Shown here: positions 30,285-39,959 of the stretch, piece after piece | Layout of the letters: each line of letters begins with the position of its first letter | Position numbering within the stretch: position 1 is the first letter of the stretch | Assembly (NCBI GenBank): GCA_905221605.1 | Contig: CAJNDS010002464.1 | Span: 217,501 to 278,357, forward strand | Reading direction: 5' to 3' | Source of the DNA: Symbiodinium natans | Lineage: Eukaryota > Sar > Dinophyceae > Suessiales > Symbiodiniaceae | DNA: 60,857 nt | Position numbers and translations under genes: made by a program | Notes under the pieces: generated by a model | The model's database searches: none | The model's input: only the letters and a program-made list of their open reading frames with translations | Told to the model about the DNA's origin: nothing

Positions 30285-30389
30285 GAGATGGGCTTGGACA
30301 TTCGCACGGACGAGCTGGCGCCCCTCCCTTCCGAGCCTCTCACCGGCGAGGATGAATTATGCGAGAGAGACTTGGTATTTGTGCATGGA
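30285..30389 (+). CDS. Coding exon, acidic
   Basis: Acceptor aatcgacag, donor GGA|GTTTGGG. 35 codons reading MGLDIRTDELAPLPSEPLTG then EDELCERDLVFVHG. Phase 0 at both ends. Confidence 0.7.
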
Positions 30390-31000
30390 GTTTGGGTTTA
30401 GGGGTTTAGGGGTTTAGGGGGTTTAGGGGGTTTAGGGGTTTAGGGGTTTAGGGGTTTAGGGGTTTAGGGGTTTAGGGGTTTAGGGGTTTAGGGGTTTAGG
30501 GGTTTAGGGGTTTAGGGGTTTAGGGGTTTAGGGGTTTAGGGGTTTAGGGGTTTAGGGGTTTAGGGGTTTAGGTGTTTAGGGGTTTAGGGGGTTTAGGGGG
30601 TTCGGGTTTAGGGGTTTAGGGTTTCGGGGGTTAAGGGGTTTAGGGGTTAGGGGTTGAGGGGGTGTAGGGTTTCAGGGTTAAGGGGGTTTAGGGGTAGGGG
30701 GTTTTTTTCAGGGGTTTAGGGTTTAGGGGTGGGGTTCAGGGGGTTCAGGGGGTTTAGGGGGTTTAGGGGGTTTAGGGGGTTTAGGGGGTTTAGGGGGTTT
30801 AGGGGGTTTAGGGGTTTAGGGGTTTAGGGTTTCGGGGTGTAGGGGTTTAGGGGTTTAGGGGTTTAGGGGTGTAGGGGTTTAGGGGTTTAGGGGTTTAGGG
30901 GTTTAGGGGTTTAGGGGTGTAGGGGTGTAGGGGTGTAGCGGTGTAGCGGTGTAGGGGCGTAGGGGTGTAGGGGTTAGGGGTTTAGGGTTTAGGGTTTGCG
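30390..31000. repeat. TTTAGGGG variant array, about 600 bp
   Basis: Dominated by the 8-base unit TTTAGGGG with TTTAGGGGG, TGTAGGGG and TGTAGCGG variants. The largest single telomere-like block here; it starts at the donor of exon 30285-30389. Confidence 0.95.
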
Positions 31001-31052
31001 GACACTCAGCGCTAAACCCCAGACCGCAGGGCTAGCTTGCATGCTTCCGCAG

Positions 31053-31158
31053 GGTTTCCGAGGCGATACTGATATTAGGGAGGTATTCTCAGGGTTCAGA
31101 GGATCTGCTGCCCCTTGTAGCTGAACCCTGTCACGAAGCCCCTGATCCAGAAAAATGA
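31053..31158 (+). CDS. Coding exon ending in a stop
   Basis: Acceptor gcttccgcag. Reads VSEAILILGRYSQGSEDLLP then AEPCHEAPDPEK and TGA at 31156-31158. It may be the last exon of one gene, in which case more than one gene fills 12-60 kb. Confidence 0.5.
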
Positions 31159-31621
31159 GTACCCCAAGCCCTATACCCTAAACCCTAAACCCTAAACCCT
31201 AAACCCTAAACCTTTGACCCAAGTAGCAAGTAGCTCCAAGGATGTTGCGTGGCCTCCGTTTAGCCAGTTCCCTAAATATTCAACCCCAGACCCCAGGGTT
31301 TAGAGTTCCCGAGATTCGCCCAACCAATTGAGCCATTCGCCCGCTTCGGGCTTTAGGGTTGTGGGCTTAGGGTATAGGGTTTATAGTTTCATCCTCCGGA
31401 AATTTGATTTGGACTTGAGGAACTCGAGTTTCGGGCAAGTCCCTATACCCCGATGCCCCAAGCCCTAAACCCCCAAACCCTAAACAATAACCCTAAACCC
31501 TACACCCTATACCCTAAACCCTAAACCCTAACCCTAAACCCTAAACCCTCAACCCTCAACCCTGAACCCTAAACCCTAAACCCTAAACCCTAAACCCTAA
31601 ACCCTAACCCTGCTCCGGCAG

Positions 31622-31678
31622 AGCAGCAAAGGAGCTCCGAGCAAGCTCTCCCGGGTGGCTGACGATTTCTTGTGGTTG
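31622..31678 (+). CDS. Coding exon
   Basis: Acceptor gctccggcag, donor TTG|GTCTCGG. 19 codons reading SSKGAPSKLSRVADDFLWL. Confidence 0.6.
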
Positions 31679-32342
31679 GTCTCGGGGTTTCGGGGTTTTG
31701 GGGTTTGGGTTTTGGGTTTGGGTTTGGGGTTTCGGGTTTAGGGTTTAGGGTTTGGGGTCTAGGGTTTAGGGTTTAGGGTTTGGGGTCTAGGGTTTAGGGT
31801 TTAGGGTTGGGGGTTTGGGTAGTTTTTAACATGGGTAGTCGTCAAAATTTGGGTCCTTTTCGGGGTACACTGTGCAACACGACACCCTCACGATATGAGC
31901 CAAAGGACTCTTCCAGAACTGCCCAACTTGCATTTATGTGGTAGGTTCTTTGAATAAGGGAACCTAGCGCAGGCCCGCAAATTTCGGGTACCTTGGCAGG
32001 GTCCATTGTTTTTAACACCCCCCCTTCGTGTTTTAATAACATAATCTTCGTCTTAAACCCCAAGCCTCCTAAATCACTGGAGCCTGAAAATTGCCTGAGC
32101 CCTGGGCCCTCAGCCCCTTAAATCTTGAACTAAACCTTGAATTCCAGAAAGGTGGCCTCTAGGCCTCTTCAAAGCTTGTATGGAAGCCCTCAAGGGGTTG
32201 TGGGTTCGGAGGTGTTGTGTGAGTCGTGTACAGGGTGCGATGAATTTTGAAAACCCTAAACCCTAGACCCTAAACCCTAAACCCCAAACCCTAAACCCTA
32301 AACCAAACCCTGAACCCTGAAAACCCCAAACCTCAGATTCAG

Positions 32343-32394
32343 GGAGGAACGCCGGACAGAGCCCCAGGCTGTTCAATTGAAGTGCCGAGTTCGG
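32343..32394 (+). CDS. Coding exon
   Basis: Acceptor cagattcag, donor CGG|GTCTGTC. Reads EERRTEPQAVQLKCRVR. Confidence 0.6.
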
Positions 32395-32408
32395 GTCTGT
32401 CTTTGCTG

Positions 32409-32594
32409 GGCTTTAGAGTACTAGACTTGGGTTTAGGGTTTAGGGTTTAGGGTTTAGGGTTTAGGGTTTAGGGTTTAGGGTTTAGGGTTTTGGAGGACGA
32501 TACTTTAATACTTTGTTTGGTTCTGGGTTCCTATTATAGCTTCTTATACCTACAAAGTATATACTGTTTTCCAGGGTCTACTCCAAAGCAGGGT
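32409..32594. mobile_element. Composite: element fragment + TTTAGGG array + inverted-repeat element, copy 1
   Basis: ctttagagtactagactt, then about 8 TTTAGGG units, then ttttggaggacgatactttaatac...gtctactccaaag. The same order occurs at 33993-34176. Confidence 0.65.
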
Positions 32595-32636
32595 TAGTGC
32601 ACATCAACCCCCAACCCTCACATAGTTTGTTCTTAG

Positions 32637-32746
32637 GGTAGTTGCATGTTCCTACAAATTTGGACCCTTAATGGGGGGGGGGGGGTACCCCTTGTACACC
32701 CTGTACAACCCGAGGGCCTCATACTAAGGTGCCATGTAACTACCCC
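32637..32746. mobile_element. Inverted-repeat element, GGGTAGTTGCATG family
   Basis: Ends gggtagttgcatg and catgtaactacccc are near-perfect inverses; poly-G in the loop. Confidence 0.7.
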
Positions 32747-32759
32747 AAAAAACGAACAG

Positions 32760-32829
32760 AAGTTGGAAGAACGACTCTGCCAGACCGACACGCTCGACTC
32801 CGATCTGGGAGGAGGAGGAGAAGCCCGAA
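32760..32829 (+). CDS. Coding exon, coiled-coil type
   Basis: Starts just right of the element at 32637. Reads KLEERLCQTDTLDSDLGGGG. GC donor CGAA|GCCAAAG likely. Confidence 0.55.
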
Positions 32830-33371
32830 GCCAAAGCCCTCTAAACTTCCAACCGCATAAACGCCTAAACCCTACAAACCCTAAACCCTAATCTCTAAAC
32901 CCTAAAGCCTAAACCCTAAACCCTAAACCCTAAACCCTAAACCCTAAACCCTACACCAGAACAAGCCTAAACCCCAAATCCCGCAAACGCTGAACATCCG
33001 CTGGTTTAGTTTTCGTGGTTGATCCGGCTCATCAGGAGCCCCCCCCCCCCCCCCCCCCACCTCCCCTCCTTCCCTACTAAGAGCCATTTCCTACAGGCCA
33101 TTTTCCCACGAACGAGAGATTCCAGAGGTGAACCATCAAGAAAGCTTTTTCTGCTATTTATATTGTGAGCAAGTACTAACCAAGACGCAACAGTGAGCGA
33201 AATTCAGTGAGTTATGATTAAGCTCGCGAATGCATGACTTCATGTATTGAGCGAATGTACCGAAGACCCCCTTTTTCTTCCTGCGGTCTTTGCTCTTTTC
33301 CTAATAGTCAGGAAAACCCTGTAACACCTTCATCTGGGGCTCTGGCTTCATAGTTTCGGTTTCCTTCACAG

Positions 33372-33394
33372 TTGATGAGGAGCCAGCCAGGAAG
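33372..33394 (+). CDS. Micro-exon with GC donor
   Basis: Acceptor tccttcacag, donor AAG|GCACCC. Reads DEEPARK. Confidence 0.4.
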
Positions 33395-33596
33395 GCACCC
33401 GTATTAGCAGTAACAATTCCCTAGGACCGGGAGTAGGCCCTTTTTTTCCTTTTGTTAGGGTTGGGGCTCCCTTATAATCCTCTTAAAACCAATCCCAGGT
33501 CTAGTGAATTGAAAACACCTTTCTTGTGATGATCGACAATGGAAAGAAGTGAACCTTCGATAGTTGTTTGGGTTCAAGCATTTTCTGTCATGCACT

Positions 33597-33692
33597 GGGA
33601 TGTTCCCCCTTCTACCAACAGTCCTTACGAGGGAATGGGGGGGGTACTATAATCCCTATGAAGGACTGTTAGTATAAGGAAGAACATCCCAA
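33597..33692. mobile_element. Inverted-repeat element, GGGATGTTCCCCC family
   Basis: Ends gggatgttcccccttctacc and the inverse of agtataaggaagaacatccc. It ends just before the acceptor of exon 33701. Confidence 0.75.
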
Positions 33693-33700
33693 ATCTACAG

Positions 33701-33745
33701 TTAAAAGCTAATGCCCATGTCGGCTGCAGCCACGTGTTTACCCGC
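33701..33745 (+). CDS. Coding exon
   Basis: Acceptor aaatctacag, donor CGC|GTCGAG. Reads LKANAHVGCSHVFTR. Confidence 0.45.
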
Positions 33746-33901
33746 GTCGAGCCCTAGGCCCCAAACCCTAAGACCTAAAAGCCTTTTCAAGTTGAGATGC
33801 TAGCAGCGAAACCCTGAACCCCAAACCCCAAACCCCAAACCCCAAACCCTAAACCCTAAACCCTAAACCCTAAACCCTAAACCCTAAACCCCCTTGTCAA
33901 G

Positions 33902-33995
33902 GACGCACATTGTCACGGCAGGGTAGCGGCCTCTCTCGGCCCGCCCGGGCCGGGATCTCAGACCCTGCTGGGATGCAGGGACCACCCTTGCTTGG
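33902..33995 (+). CDS. Coding exon
   Basis: Acceptor cttgtcaag, donor TTGG|GTTTTGG. Reads DAHCHGRVAASLGPPGPGSQ. Confidence 0.55.
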
Positions 33996-34176
33996 GTTTT
34001 GGAGTACTACACTTTAAACGGGTTTAGGGTTTAGGGTTTAGGGTTTAGGGTTTAGGGTTTAGGGTTTAGGGCTTTGGAGGACGACACTTTAATACACTTG
34101 TTGGTTCTGTGTTCCTATTATAGCTACTTCTACCTAAAAAGTATATACTTTATTTCAGGGTCTACTCCAAAGTAGG
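33993..34176. mobile_element. Composite: element fragment + TTTAGGG array + inverted-repeat element, copy 2
   Basis: ttttggagtactacactttaaac, then about 7 TTTAGGG units, then gctttggaggacgacactttaatac...gtctactccaaagtagg. Same order as 32409-32594. Confidence 0.65.
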
Positions 34177-34626
34177 ATTACCGATTATTTGCAACAAAAG
34201 CACGTTCCCAGGGCCTTGGGCGTTGCCACCACCGCTCTCCCGAGCTATTTAAGCTTTGTTTACGAACAAAGTCCTTTGCACCCAAGCGCGTGATATTAGC
34301 ATTCCGTTTGCAAATTCGGGATTTGGGGGGGGGGGGGGGGGCTGGGGGCGTGCTGGTCCCCATGTGCTTGGTGGGCACAAAGAAACCTATCCCCCACATA
34401 CTTCATCTCAACAGCTTAATAAAGCATAAAACCGTTGTGTTTTTTTGCATTTTTTGGCCAAGTCAGGGCATTGTTTTGATCCTGAGCAACTTTTGTTTGT
34501 TGCCTTCCCGGCGAACACTTTTTTTAGGGACTAGCTGTTGTTTGGGGGGTTGATGGATTCGGTGTGGTAGAGTTTAGGGCTTGGGGTGTACGATTTTGAG
34601 TTGGGGGAGGTTCGTTTTCGCAGTAG

Positions 34627-34707
34627 AGGTCCGTCGAGTGATGGCTTAGGACCGAAGATGATTATTGACTGTGGGTTCCGGACTTTTGTGTGCGCAATTC
34701 CGGTGCG
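34627..34707 (+). CDS. Coding exon; intron starts GCCCTAAACCC
   Basis: Reads GPSSDGLGPKMIIDCGFRTF. The following intron begins GCCCTAAACCC, a GC donor from C-strand repeat. Confidence 0.5.
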
Positions 34708-34727
34708 GCCCTAAACCCTAAACTTGG

Positions 34728-34846
34728 GATGTTCTCTAAACTTGGGATGTTCCCCCTCATACTAACAGTCATAAAATAGGATTGAATTAGGGGGTGCTAT
34801 GAGCCCTATTAAGGATTGTTAGTATATAAGGGGGAACATCCCAACC
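34728..34846. mobile_element. Inverted-repeat element, GGGATGTTCCCCC family
   Basis: cttgggatgttc twice on the left (partial internal duplication) and the inverse of agtatataagggggaacatc on the right. Confidence 0.7.
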
Positions 34847-34901
34847 CTAAACCCTAAACATTAAACACTGAACCCTAAGCCCGAAACTCTCTCAACCCTA
34901 G

Positions 34902-34973
34902 CACTTCTTTTTCTTGGATCTCGGGGGAAAAAGGGAGGGTTTTCCTTTGCGAGACAGGAACCTGGCATTTAGG
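34902..34973 (+). CDS. Coding exon
   Basis: Acceptor tcaaccctag, donor AGG|GTTTAGG. 24 codons reading FFFLDLGGKREGFPLRDRN. Confidence 0.5.
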
Positions 34974-35122
34974 GTTTAGGTTTACAAAACCCTTGTGAGA
35001 CAAAAGATGGGGCTTTCCGAAGACATGGGTACCCTTTGGGGCTCCCTTTTACGGGGGTGCTGTTCTATTTTGGGGTATAAAAGGGGCACCCTATTTGTGC
35101 GGAACCCCCCCCCCCCGCCCAG

Positions 35123-35168
35123 ATACCACATCCTGATCAAAAGAATCGATAGGATAGAACATGCCACA
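35123..35168 (+). CDS. Coding exon split by an element
   Basis: Acceptor cgcccag, GC donor ACA|GCCTTAG. Reads YHILIKRIDRIEHAT and continues in frame at 35273. Confidence 0.6.
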
Positions 35169-35272
35169 GCCTTAGTTGTAGAGTAGCTAACCTTTAACCT
35201 TGTCGGGGCAATATCATCCCCTTCTAATCCCAAAGGTTAACCTCTAGTTCCCCCAGGTTACTGGACAACTAG
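35169..35272. mobile_element. Introner-like element, TTAGTTGTAGAGTAG family
   Basis: Ends ttagttgtagagtagctaacc and the inverse of aggttactggacaactag; AGCC duplicated at both sides. The GC-AG intron uses GC from the duplication and AG of ...aactag. A second copy is at 35608-35713. Confidence 0.7.
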
Positions 35273-35338
35273 GAAGCCGTCAACCCTACCAACTCCCAAG
35301 GAGACGGTGTCCTCGAAACCCTGAACATTCCAGGGATA
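35273..35338 (+). CDS. Coding exon, continuation of 35123-35168
   Basis: 22 codons reading EAVNPTNSQGDGVLETLNIP, ending at ATA|GTTGCTG. Phase 0 matches. Confidence 0.6.
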
Positions 35339-35427
35339 GTTGCTGCCCGGGGTTAGGGTTTGGGGTTTAGGGTTTAGGGTTTAGGGTTTAGGGGTTAGGG
35401 GTTAGGGGTTGTGTCCAGGGATAGTTG
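35329..35427. repeat. Telomeric array between 14-bp direct repeats
   Basis: TCCAGGGATAGTTG at 35329-35342 and 35414-35427 encloses about 71 nt, mostly TTTAGGG/TTAGGGG. Confidence 0.8.
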
Positions 35428-35607
35428 TAGTTGGAGCTATACATACTCGAATGGGGGGTTGCAGTGTAGGTTGCCGTACTTCTAACCTTACTTGATCGTT
35501 GTTCAAAAATCTGTCCCAAGAATATGCATTAAGGTAGGTTCCCGCTCTTGGCTCCTGTTTTTGTGCTTTCTTATCCGCAAACCCTAAGCCCTAAAAGCTA
35601 GACTTCG

Positions 35608-35713
35608 CATCCTTAGTAGTAGAGTAGGTAACCTTTATCCTTTTTGGGTTCATATACTCCCCTTATAATCCCGAAGGTTAACCTTTAAAACCCCTAGGTA
35701 CTGGACAACTAAG
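35608..35713. mobile_element. TTAGTAGTAGAGTAG element, second copy
   Basis: Ends match 35169-35272. ATCC occurs on both sides (left ATCC|ttag, right taag|tATCC). Confidence 0.65.
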
Positions 35714-35846
35714 TATCCTAAGGCCCATATCTTTGAGAAACCGGGTAACCTGTTTACATGCACCTAGGTCGGCCCTTAGGACATGTTTCCAACCCTAAGC
35801 CCTCAACCCTAAACCCTCAACCCTAAACCCTAAACCCTAAACCCCC

Positions 35847-35958
35847 CTTATTGGGTTTAAGAGGACCAACCGTAAACCCTAAACCCTAAACCCTAAACCC
35901 TAAACCCTAAACCCTAAACCCTAAACCCTAAACCCGCCTTATTGGGTTTAAGAGGACC
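35847..35958. repeat. CCCTAAA array between 21-bp direct repeats
   Basis: CTTATTGGGTTTAAGAGGACC (the 21-bp repeat, bounded by C runs) occurs at 35847-35867 and 35938-35958, enclosing a C-strand array. Confidence 0.85.
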
Positions 35959-36153
35959 CTAAACCCTAAACCCTAAACCCTAAGCCCTAAGCCCTAAGCC
36001 CTAAACCCTAAGGGCCAACCTAGGCACCCGTGAAAGTCGGCGCGTAGCCCCCAAGTTCCTACACCCGTGGAGAACACATCTTCCTAGGGCGTTCTGCGGT
36101 TTAGGGTTTTGGGTTTTGGGTTTTGGGTTTTGGGTTTTGGGGTGCCCTTTTAG

Positions 36154-36242
36154 GAGATCCCGATGCTTGTTTTTTGGGCCCTTCGGCAACTCGTGCGCTG
36201 AAGGCACGGATGATGATGGCGCAGCAGGCAGATGGGTTGAGG
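36154..36242 (+). CDS. Coding exon
   Basis: Acceptor gcccttttag, donor AGG|GTTTCGG. Reads DPDACFLGPSATRALKARMM. Confidence 0.6.
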
Positions 36243-36297
36243 GTTTCGGGTGCAGAGCCTAAACCCCAAACCCTGCAACCCGAAACCCCTTGTGGAG

Positions 36298-36373
36298 CCT
36301 ACTTTGGTGCCTTCCTTCCTCGTCCGGGCAACTTGTTGCCCATCTCTCGGGTTGAGGAGTATGCGAAAATCTT
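36298..36373 (+). CDS. Coding exon
   Basis: Acceptor cttgtggag, donor CTT|GTGCAC. Reads YFGAFLPRPGNLLPISRVEE. It is in the same open frame as 36154-36242 even without splicing. Confidence 0.55.
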
Positions 36374-36428
36374 GTGCACAAAAAAACCCTAAACCCTAAA
36401 CCCCCTAGGCCCCAAAAGCCCCAAGCCA

Positions 36429-36517
36429 GGGGATGGCCCCCCTTATACTAACGTCCTTAATAGGGATTCTAGTACCCCCACTCTTCTATTCCCAATTAAG
36501 GACTGTTAGTACAAGCC
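36429..36517. mobile_element. Inverted-repeat element, TACTAACAGTCCTTA family
   Basis: ccttatactaacgtccttaa and ttaaggactgttagtacaag are inverses; relatives as for 19372. Confidence 0.65.
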
Positions 36518-36615
36518 CCGACCCTAAATCCCCAAATCCTAAGCCCGAAGCCCCAATTTCGAGCCCTAAACCCTGAACCCTACAACTTTTTGCCCTACTC
36601 CCAAATCCGCCATAG

Positions 36616-36644
36616 GCCAGAAGCCAGCTATGAATGCTTCTAGG
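36616..36644 (+). CDS. Micro-exon
   Basis: Reads QKPAMNASR between cgccatag and GTTTAG. Confidence 0.35.
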
Positions 36645-36715
36645 GTTTAGTTTAGGGTTGAGTGTTTAGGGCCCGGAACTGGGGCTCCAGGTTTAGGGTT
36701 CTCATATACCCCATA

Positions 36716-36836
36716 CCTTGGGGACCGCGTGAACACTAAAGTTGGGGTCACATTATTTATACTTTCTTCTACTGCTTCACCCCCACTAGGGCGTAAGAAG
36801 CCTAAACCCTCGGAGGGTTCATCTGGTCCCAAGGTA
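36716..36836. repeat. Inverted repeat around an intron core
   Basis: ACCTTGGGGACC and GGTCCCAAGGT at the two ends; a probable further small element family. Confidence 0.45.
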
Positions 36837-36848
36837 CTATGGCGCCAG

Positions 36849-36893
36849 GCAACGACCCTTACATTCTAGGAACAACTCCTTTGCAGAGCCAGG
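36849..36893 (+). CDS. Coding exon
   Basis: Acceptor tggcgccag, GC donor CAGG|GCTTAGG. Reads NDPYILGTTPLQSQ. Confidence 0.4.
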
Positions 36894-37004
36894 GCTTAGG
36901 CTTTAAGAGTTTTTGAGTTCAGGGACCCGAAGCCTAAACCCCAAACCCGAAACCCTAAACCCTAAACCCCGAACCCTAAACCCTAAACCCTAAACCCTCG
37001 CCAG

Positions 37005-37052
37005 GCCCAGAATTGGGATCAGCTTAAGGAGCTGATCGAGTGGCGTTGTCAG
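37005..37052 (+). CDS. Coding exon with GC donor
   Basis: Acceptor cctcgccag, donor CAG|GCGCAG. 16 codons reading AQNWDQLKELIEWRCQ. Confidence 0.6.
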
Positions 37053-37179
37053 GCGCAGCAGGGAATGCTCTGACAAATCTGGGGGGTTTAGGGTTTAGGG
37101 GTTAGGGTTTAGGCTCTGAACCCTAAAATAAAAACCTGAACCCTGAAACCTCGAAGAGCCCAGCAATTCTAACACCCTG

Positions 37180-37720
37180 TCACCACAACACCCAAAGCCC
37201 TTTGGGGTTGTTTAGGCTCCCTGAACCTAGGACGGACCGTATCTGGTTGCGCCCCGCATCGCGTGTGGTTATATGCTGCTGCAGCATGACAGGGCCGAGA
37301 GAAACACGCGCTGGAATGGTTCAAGAGTCGCCGGTGCGTGCATCTTTTCTCAAAAACTACAAAAAATCGATGTTTATGTGCGCGCTCTACGTCTGTATTT
37401 TGCTTTTCGAATTCTGTGCAGATTAGATTTGGGATGTGCATGGCCGAAAAAACACCACAAACCCGATATTTCTGTCCAGGATTATCTTTTAGTTCGCATG
37501 TTTTCATGCACGGTCAGGATTCTGGATGCGCAGGTCTGTTTGCCAAGACTCCATTTTCACTCCAGCAGTGGGCAGTGCATATGCTGGTAGCATGGACGTC
37601 ACCACCTTTCGGCCATGGATCAAGTGGGCATTTCATGTGATGGTCGCACAAATGCGCGGGAAAGAGACACGATCTACCCTCAACCTGGGGCTTGAGGGTT
37701 TTGGGCGCAGGATGTGGGGT
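37180..37720. other. 540-bp stretch almost free of telomeric repeats, coding status unclear
   Basis: Three plus frames and one minus frame are open for 70-110 codons each. One plus frame reads IDVYVRALRLYFAFRILCRL. No splice pair or family decides between them. It could be a dispersed element or a longer exon. Confidence 0.35.
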
Positions 37721-38197
37721 TAGGGTTTAGGGTTTAGGGTTTAGGGTTTAGGGTTTAGGGTTTAGGGTCTGGGGCTTAGGGTGTGGGTTTCGCGGTTTGT
37801 GTCCCCTCAGCGAAGCTTGCAAGCGTGCACCTTTTACCCCAGGCCTAGATTTTAGGACAACCACAGCCCTAAAGCCCGCAAGCCCCTAAACTTCAAACCC
37901 CCAACCCTAAACCCTAAGCCTGAAATTCAAGCCCCAAACCTCAAACCTCAAACCCTAACCCCAAACCTTGAGGACCCACCATCCTCGGACCCGGAGTCGT
38001 CCTTATTCCCTCTTGTGCCTTATAAACCTCTTTAAACCAAAAGGGAACCCTTAAATCCTAAGCCCTTTACTGTCCTAAACCCATCCTAAACCCCAAACCC
38101 CAAACCCCAAACCCCAAACCCCAAACCCTAAACCCTAAACCCTAAACCCTAAATCCTAAACCCTAAATCCTTTACTGTTGGCATGCCATCCCACCAG

Positions 38198-38270
38198 AGC
38201 TGAAGCGAGGTTGAGGAAGATCTTCGCAGCCGCTCGCCAAAGTAGCGTGTACTCCCTGGTCAAGTTCGGG
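38198..38270 (+). CDS. Coding exon
   Basis: Acceptor atcccaccag, donor GGG|GTTTAGGG. Reads AEARLRKIFAAARQSSVYSL. Confidence 0.65.
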
Positions 38271-38491
38271 GTTTAGGGTTTAGGGTTTGGGGTTTAGGGT
38301 TTGGGGTTTAGGGTTTAGGGTTTAGGGTTTAGGGCCATTACACATCATCTTGTGGTAGTAGCAATAGCAACAGGAGATGGCACAAGAGTAAGCAACATAG
38401 CCAAACGTCAATAGTCATACTGGAGTAGCTCAGGTCATTACAAAAAAAGCTTGTAAAACAATGAGCCCCGTTCTCTACTAACCAGCAGCAG

Positions 38492-38521
38492 GTTCCTGGC
38501 TTTCGAGCTCAAGGGCTTAGG
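38492..38521 (+). CDS. Micro-exon
   Basis: Reads VPGFRAQGLR between ccagcagcag and GTTTAGGG. Phase 0 matches 38270. Confidence 0.4.
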
Positions 38522-38701
38522 GTTTAGGGTTTAGGGTATGTTTCGGGTTCAGGGTGGAGAACGAGGTATGTTCCCGACGACGGCCTACATCTTCGGAACG
38601 CCCTCATACCCATAACTTGGTTTAGGTTTTAGGGTAACTCCCGAACAAGAACGGGTAACCCCTAAGCCCCAAACCCTACAACCCTAAACCGTTAAGTGCA
38701 G

Positions 38702-38754
38702 GGCTTCGGGTTGAGATTTGCAAGGCCGAGTGCTTCGGGCTGGCTTTGGGGAGG
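38702..38754 (+). CDS. Coding exon with GC donor
   Basis: Acceptor taagtgcag, donor GAGG|GCCTCA. Reads LRVEICKAECFGLALGR. Confidence 0.6.
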
Positions 38755-39028
38755 GCCTCAGGGTTTAGGGTGTTATATGGGGGATTTGGGCTTCGGAGTT
38801 TGGACAAATTCGGGGTTTAGGGTTTATAGTATTTAGGGGGCTAGGGTGTTGGGCTTTAAGAAGGTTAGGTCTTTAGGGGTTTGGGAGTTCAGGGGAGGGG
38901 GTTAGGGATTAGGGCGTAGGGCTTAAGGCGTGAACAAGTTGAGGGCTTTGGAGGGCTGAGAATCTTCCAGGTGAGCTTGCCCGGAAGCATCACGGCATAT
39001 GCTTGGACACACGGGTTGAGCTACATAG

Positions 39029-39196
39029 GTTCACATGACACCCAAGAACATCTTCCTCCTGGGCGACCTATGGGATGTGTCAAGGATGACGCCGCAGATA
39101 CGTGTGCTTACCCACTATGCATTGCGTGATGGCCTAGCTGTTGCCAGCGATCTCTACAATACGAAGCAAGACGTGACGTGGCATTTCACCGGCTGG
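39029..39196 (+). CDS. Longest clean exon of the right-hand region
   Basis: 56 codons between gctacatag and GG|GTTTAGGG, phase 0 at both ends. Reads MTPKNIFLLGDLWDVSRMTP then YALRDGLAVASDLYNTKQDV. No family recognised. Confidence 0.7.
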
Positions 39197-39484
39197 GTTT
39201 AGGGTCTTAGGGCCCTAAACCCTAGACCCCAAACCCTGAACCCTAAACTAGGGTTGAGGGGTCGTAAGATGCTAAGATGCTCCACAGACTTCTTGGGGCT
39301 TCGGCTCCCAGATATCCGCTTAGCCTTATTTCGCCCCTAACCCCAAGCCCTGTACGTGTGTCGTCTTTTAGAGTTTTCGGTTTCGGGGTTTAGGGTTCAG
39401 GCGTTTAGTGTTTAGGGGTTATGAAGCCTCAACCATAAACCCTACGAGCCCAAAGCCTCAACTCCGGAAGACCTTGTGCGCTAG

Positions 39485-39523
39485 CAGCCAAGGACTCACG
39501 CGGGTGGGCCGCATCATGGAGGA
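39485..39523 (+). CDS. Short coding exon
   Basis: Acceptor tgcgctag, donor GGA|GTTTAGGG. Reads SSQGLTRVGRIME. Confidence 0.5.
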
Positions 39524-39640
39524 GTTTAGGGTTTAGGGTTTGGTGGTTTAGGGGTTTGGGAAAACTTAAAACCTTAAACCCTAACACCTAAACCCTTAGA
39601 CGGCCGTCTTTGAGCGCGAACTTTGAGGCCAAATCGCAAG

Positions 39641-39959
39641 TTTCACCGTGGGAGCTGGGGGTCGCTGCTGGCTGGAATTCGGGGAAGTGGCTGTGAATGA
39701 GTGGGCTCGAGATCGTCGTGTGAGTGCAAAACACACGCGGCGAACTTGTGAAGCCAAAGTGCGTCAGCTCAACTTTGCCAACTTCAATGTAGGGGGGCAG
39801 ACAGTCGAGACAGTTGATTTCGCGACGAGTGAATATGACATGGTGATATTGCAAGAGGTGGCGAGGGGGGAAGAAGGAGTCGTTCGGCTACCAGTGTGAG
39901 TGCTGGGCACAGTTTCACCACTGGAGGACGTTACCCGTCCCGCCTTTGGGCGATTCCAA
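39641..39959 (+). CDS. Long exon, possible endonuclease/exonuclease-phosphatase-type segment, one in-frame TGA
   Basis: 319 nt from acceptor aaatcgcaag to donor CAA|GTAAAC, one frame throughout: CWLEFGEVAVNEWARDRR, then RQLNFANFNVGGQTVET, then SEYDMVILQEVARGEEGVVR, then after a TGA at 39897-39899, VLGTVSPLEDVTRPAFGRFQ. NFNVGG and MVILQEV resemble the first two motifs (catalytic Asn, Gln-Glu) of the AP-endonuclease-like family seen in LINE retrotransposons and host nucleases. The similarity is a by-eye guess. The TGA may be an error, a decayed retroelement mark, or hide a small intron. Confidence 0.5.
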
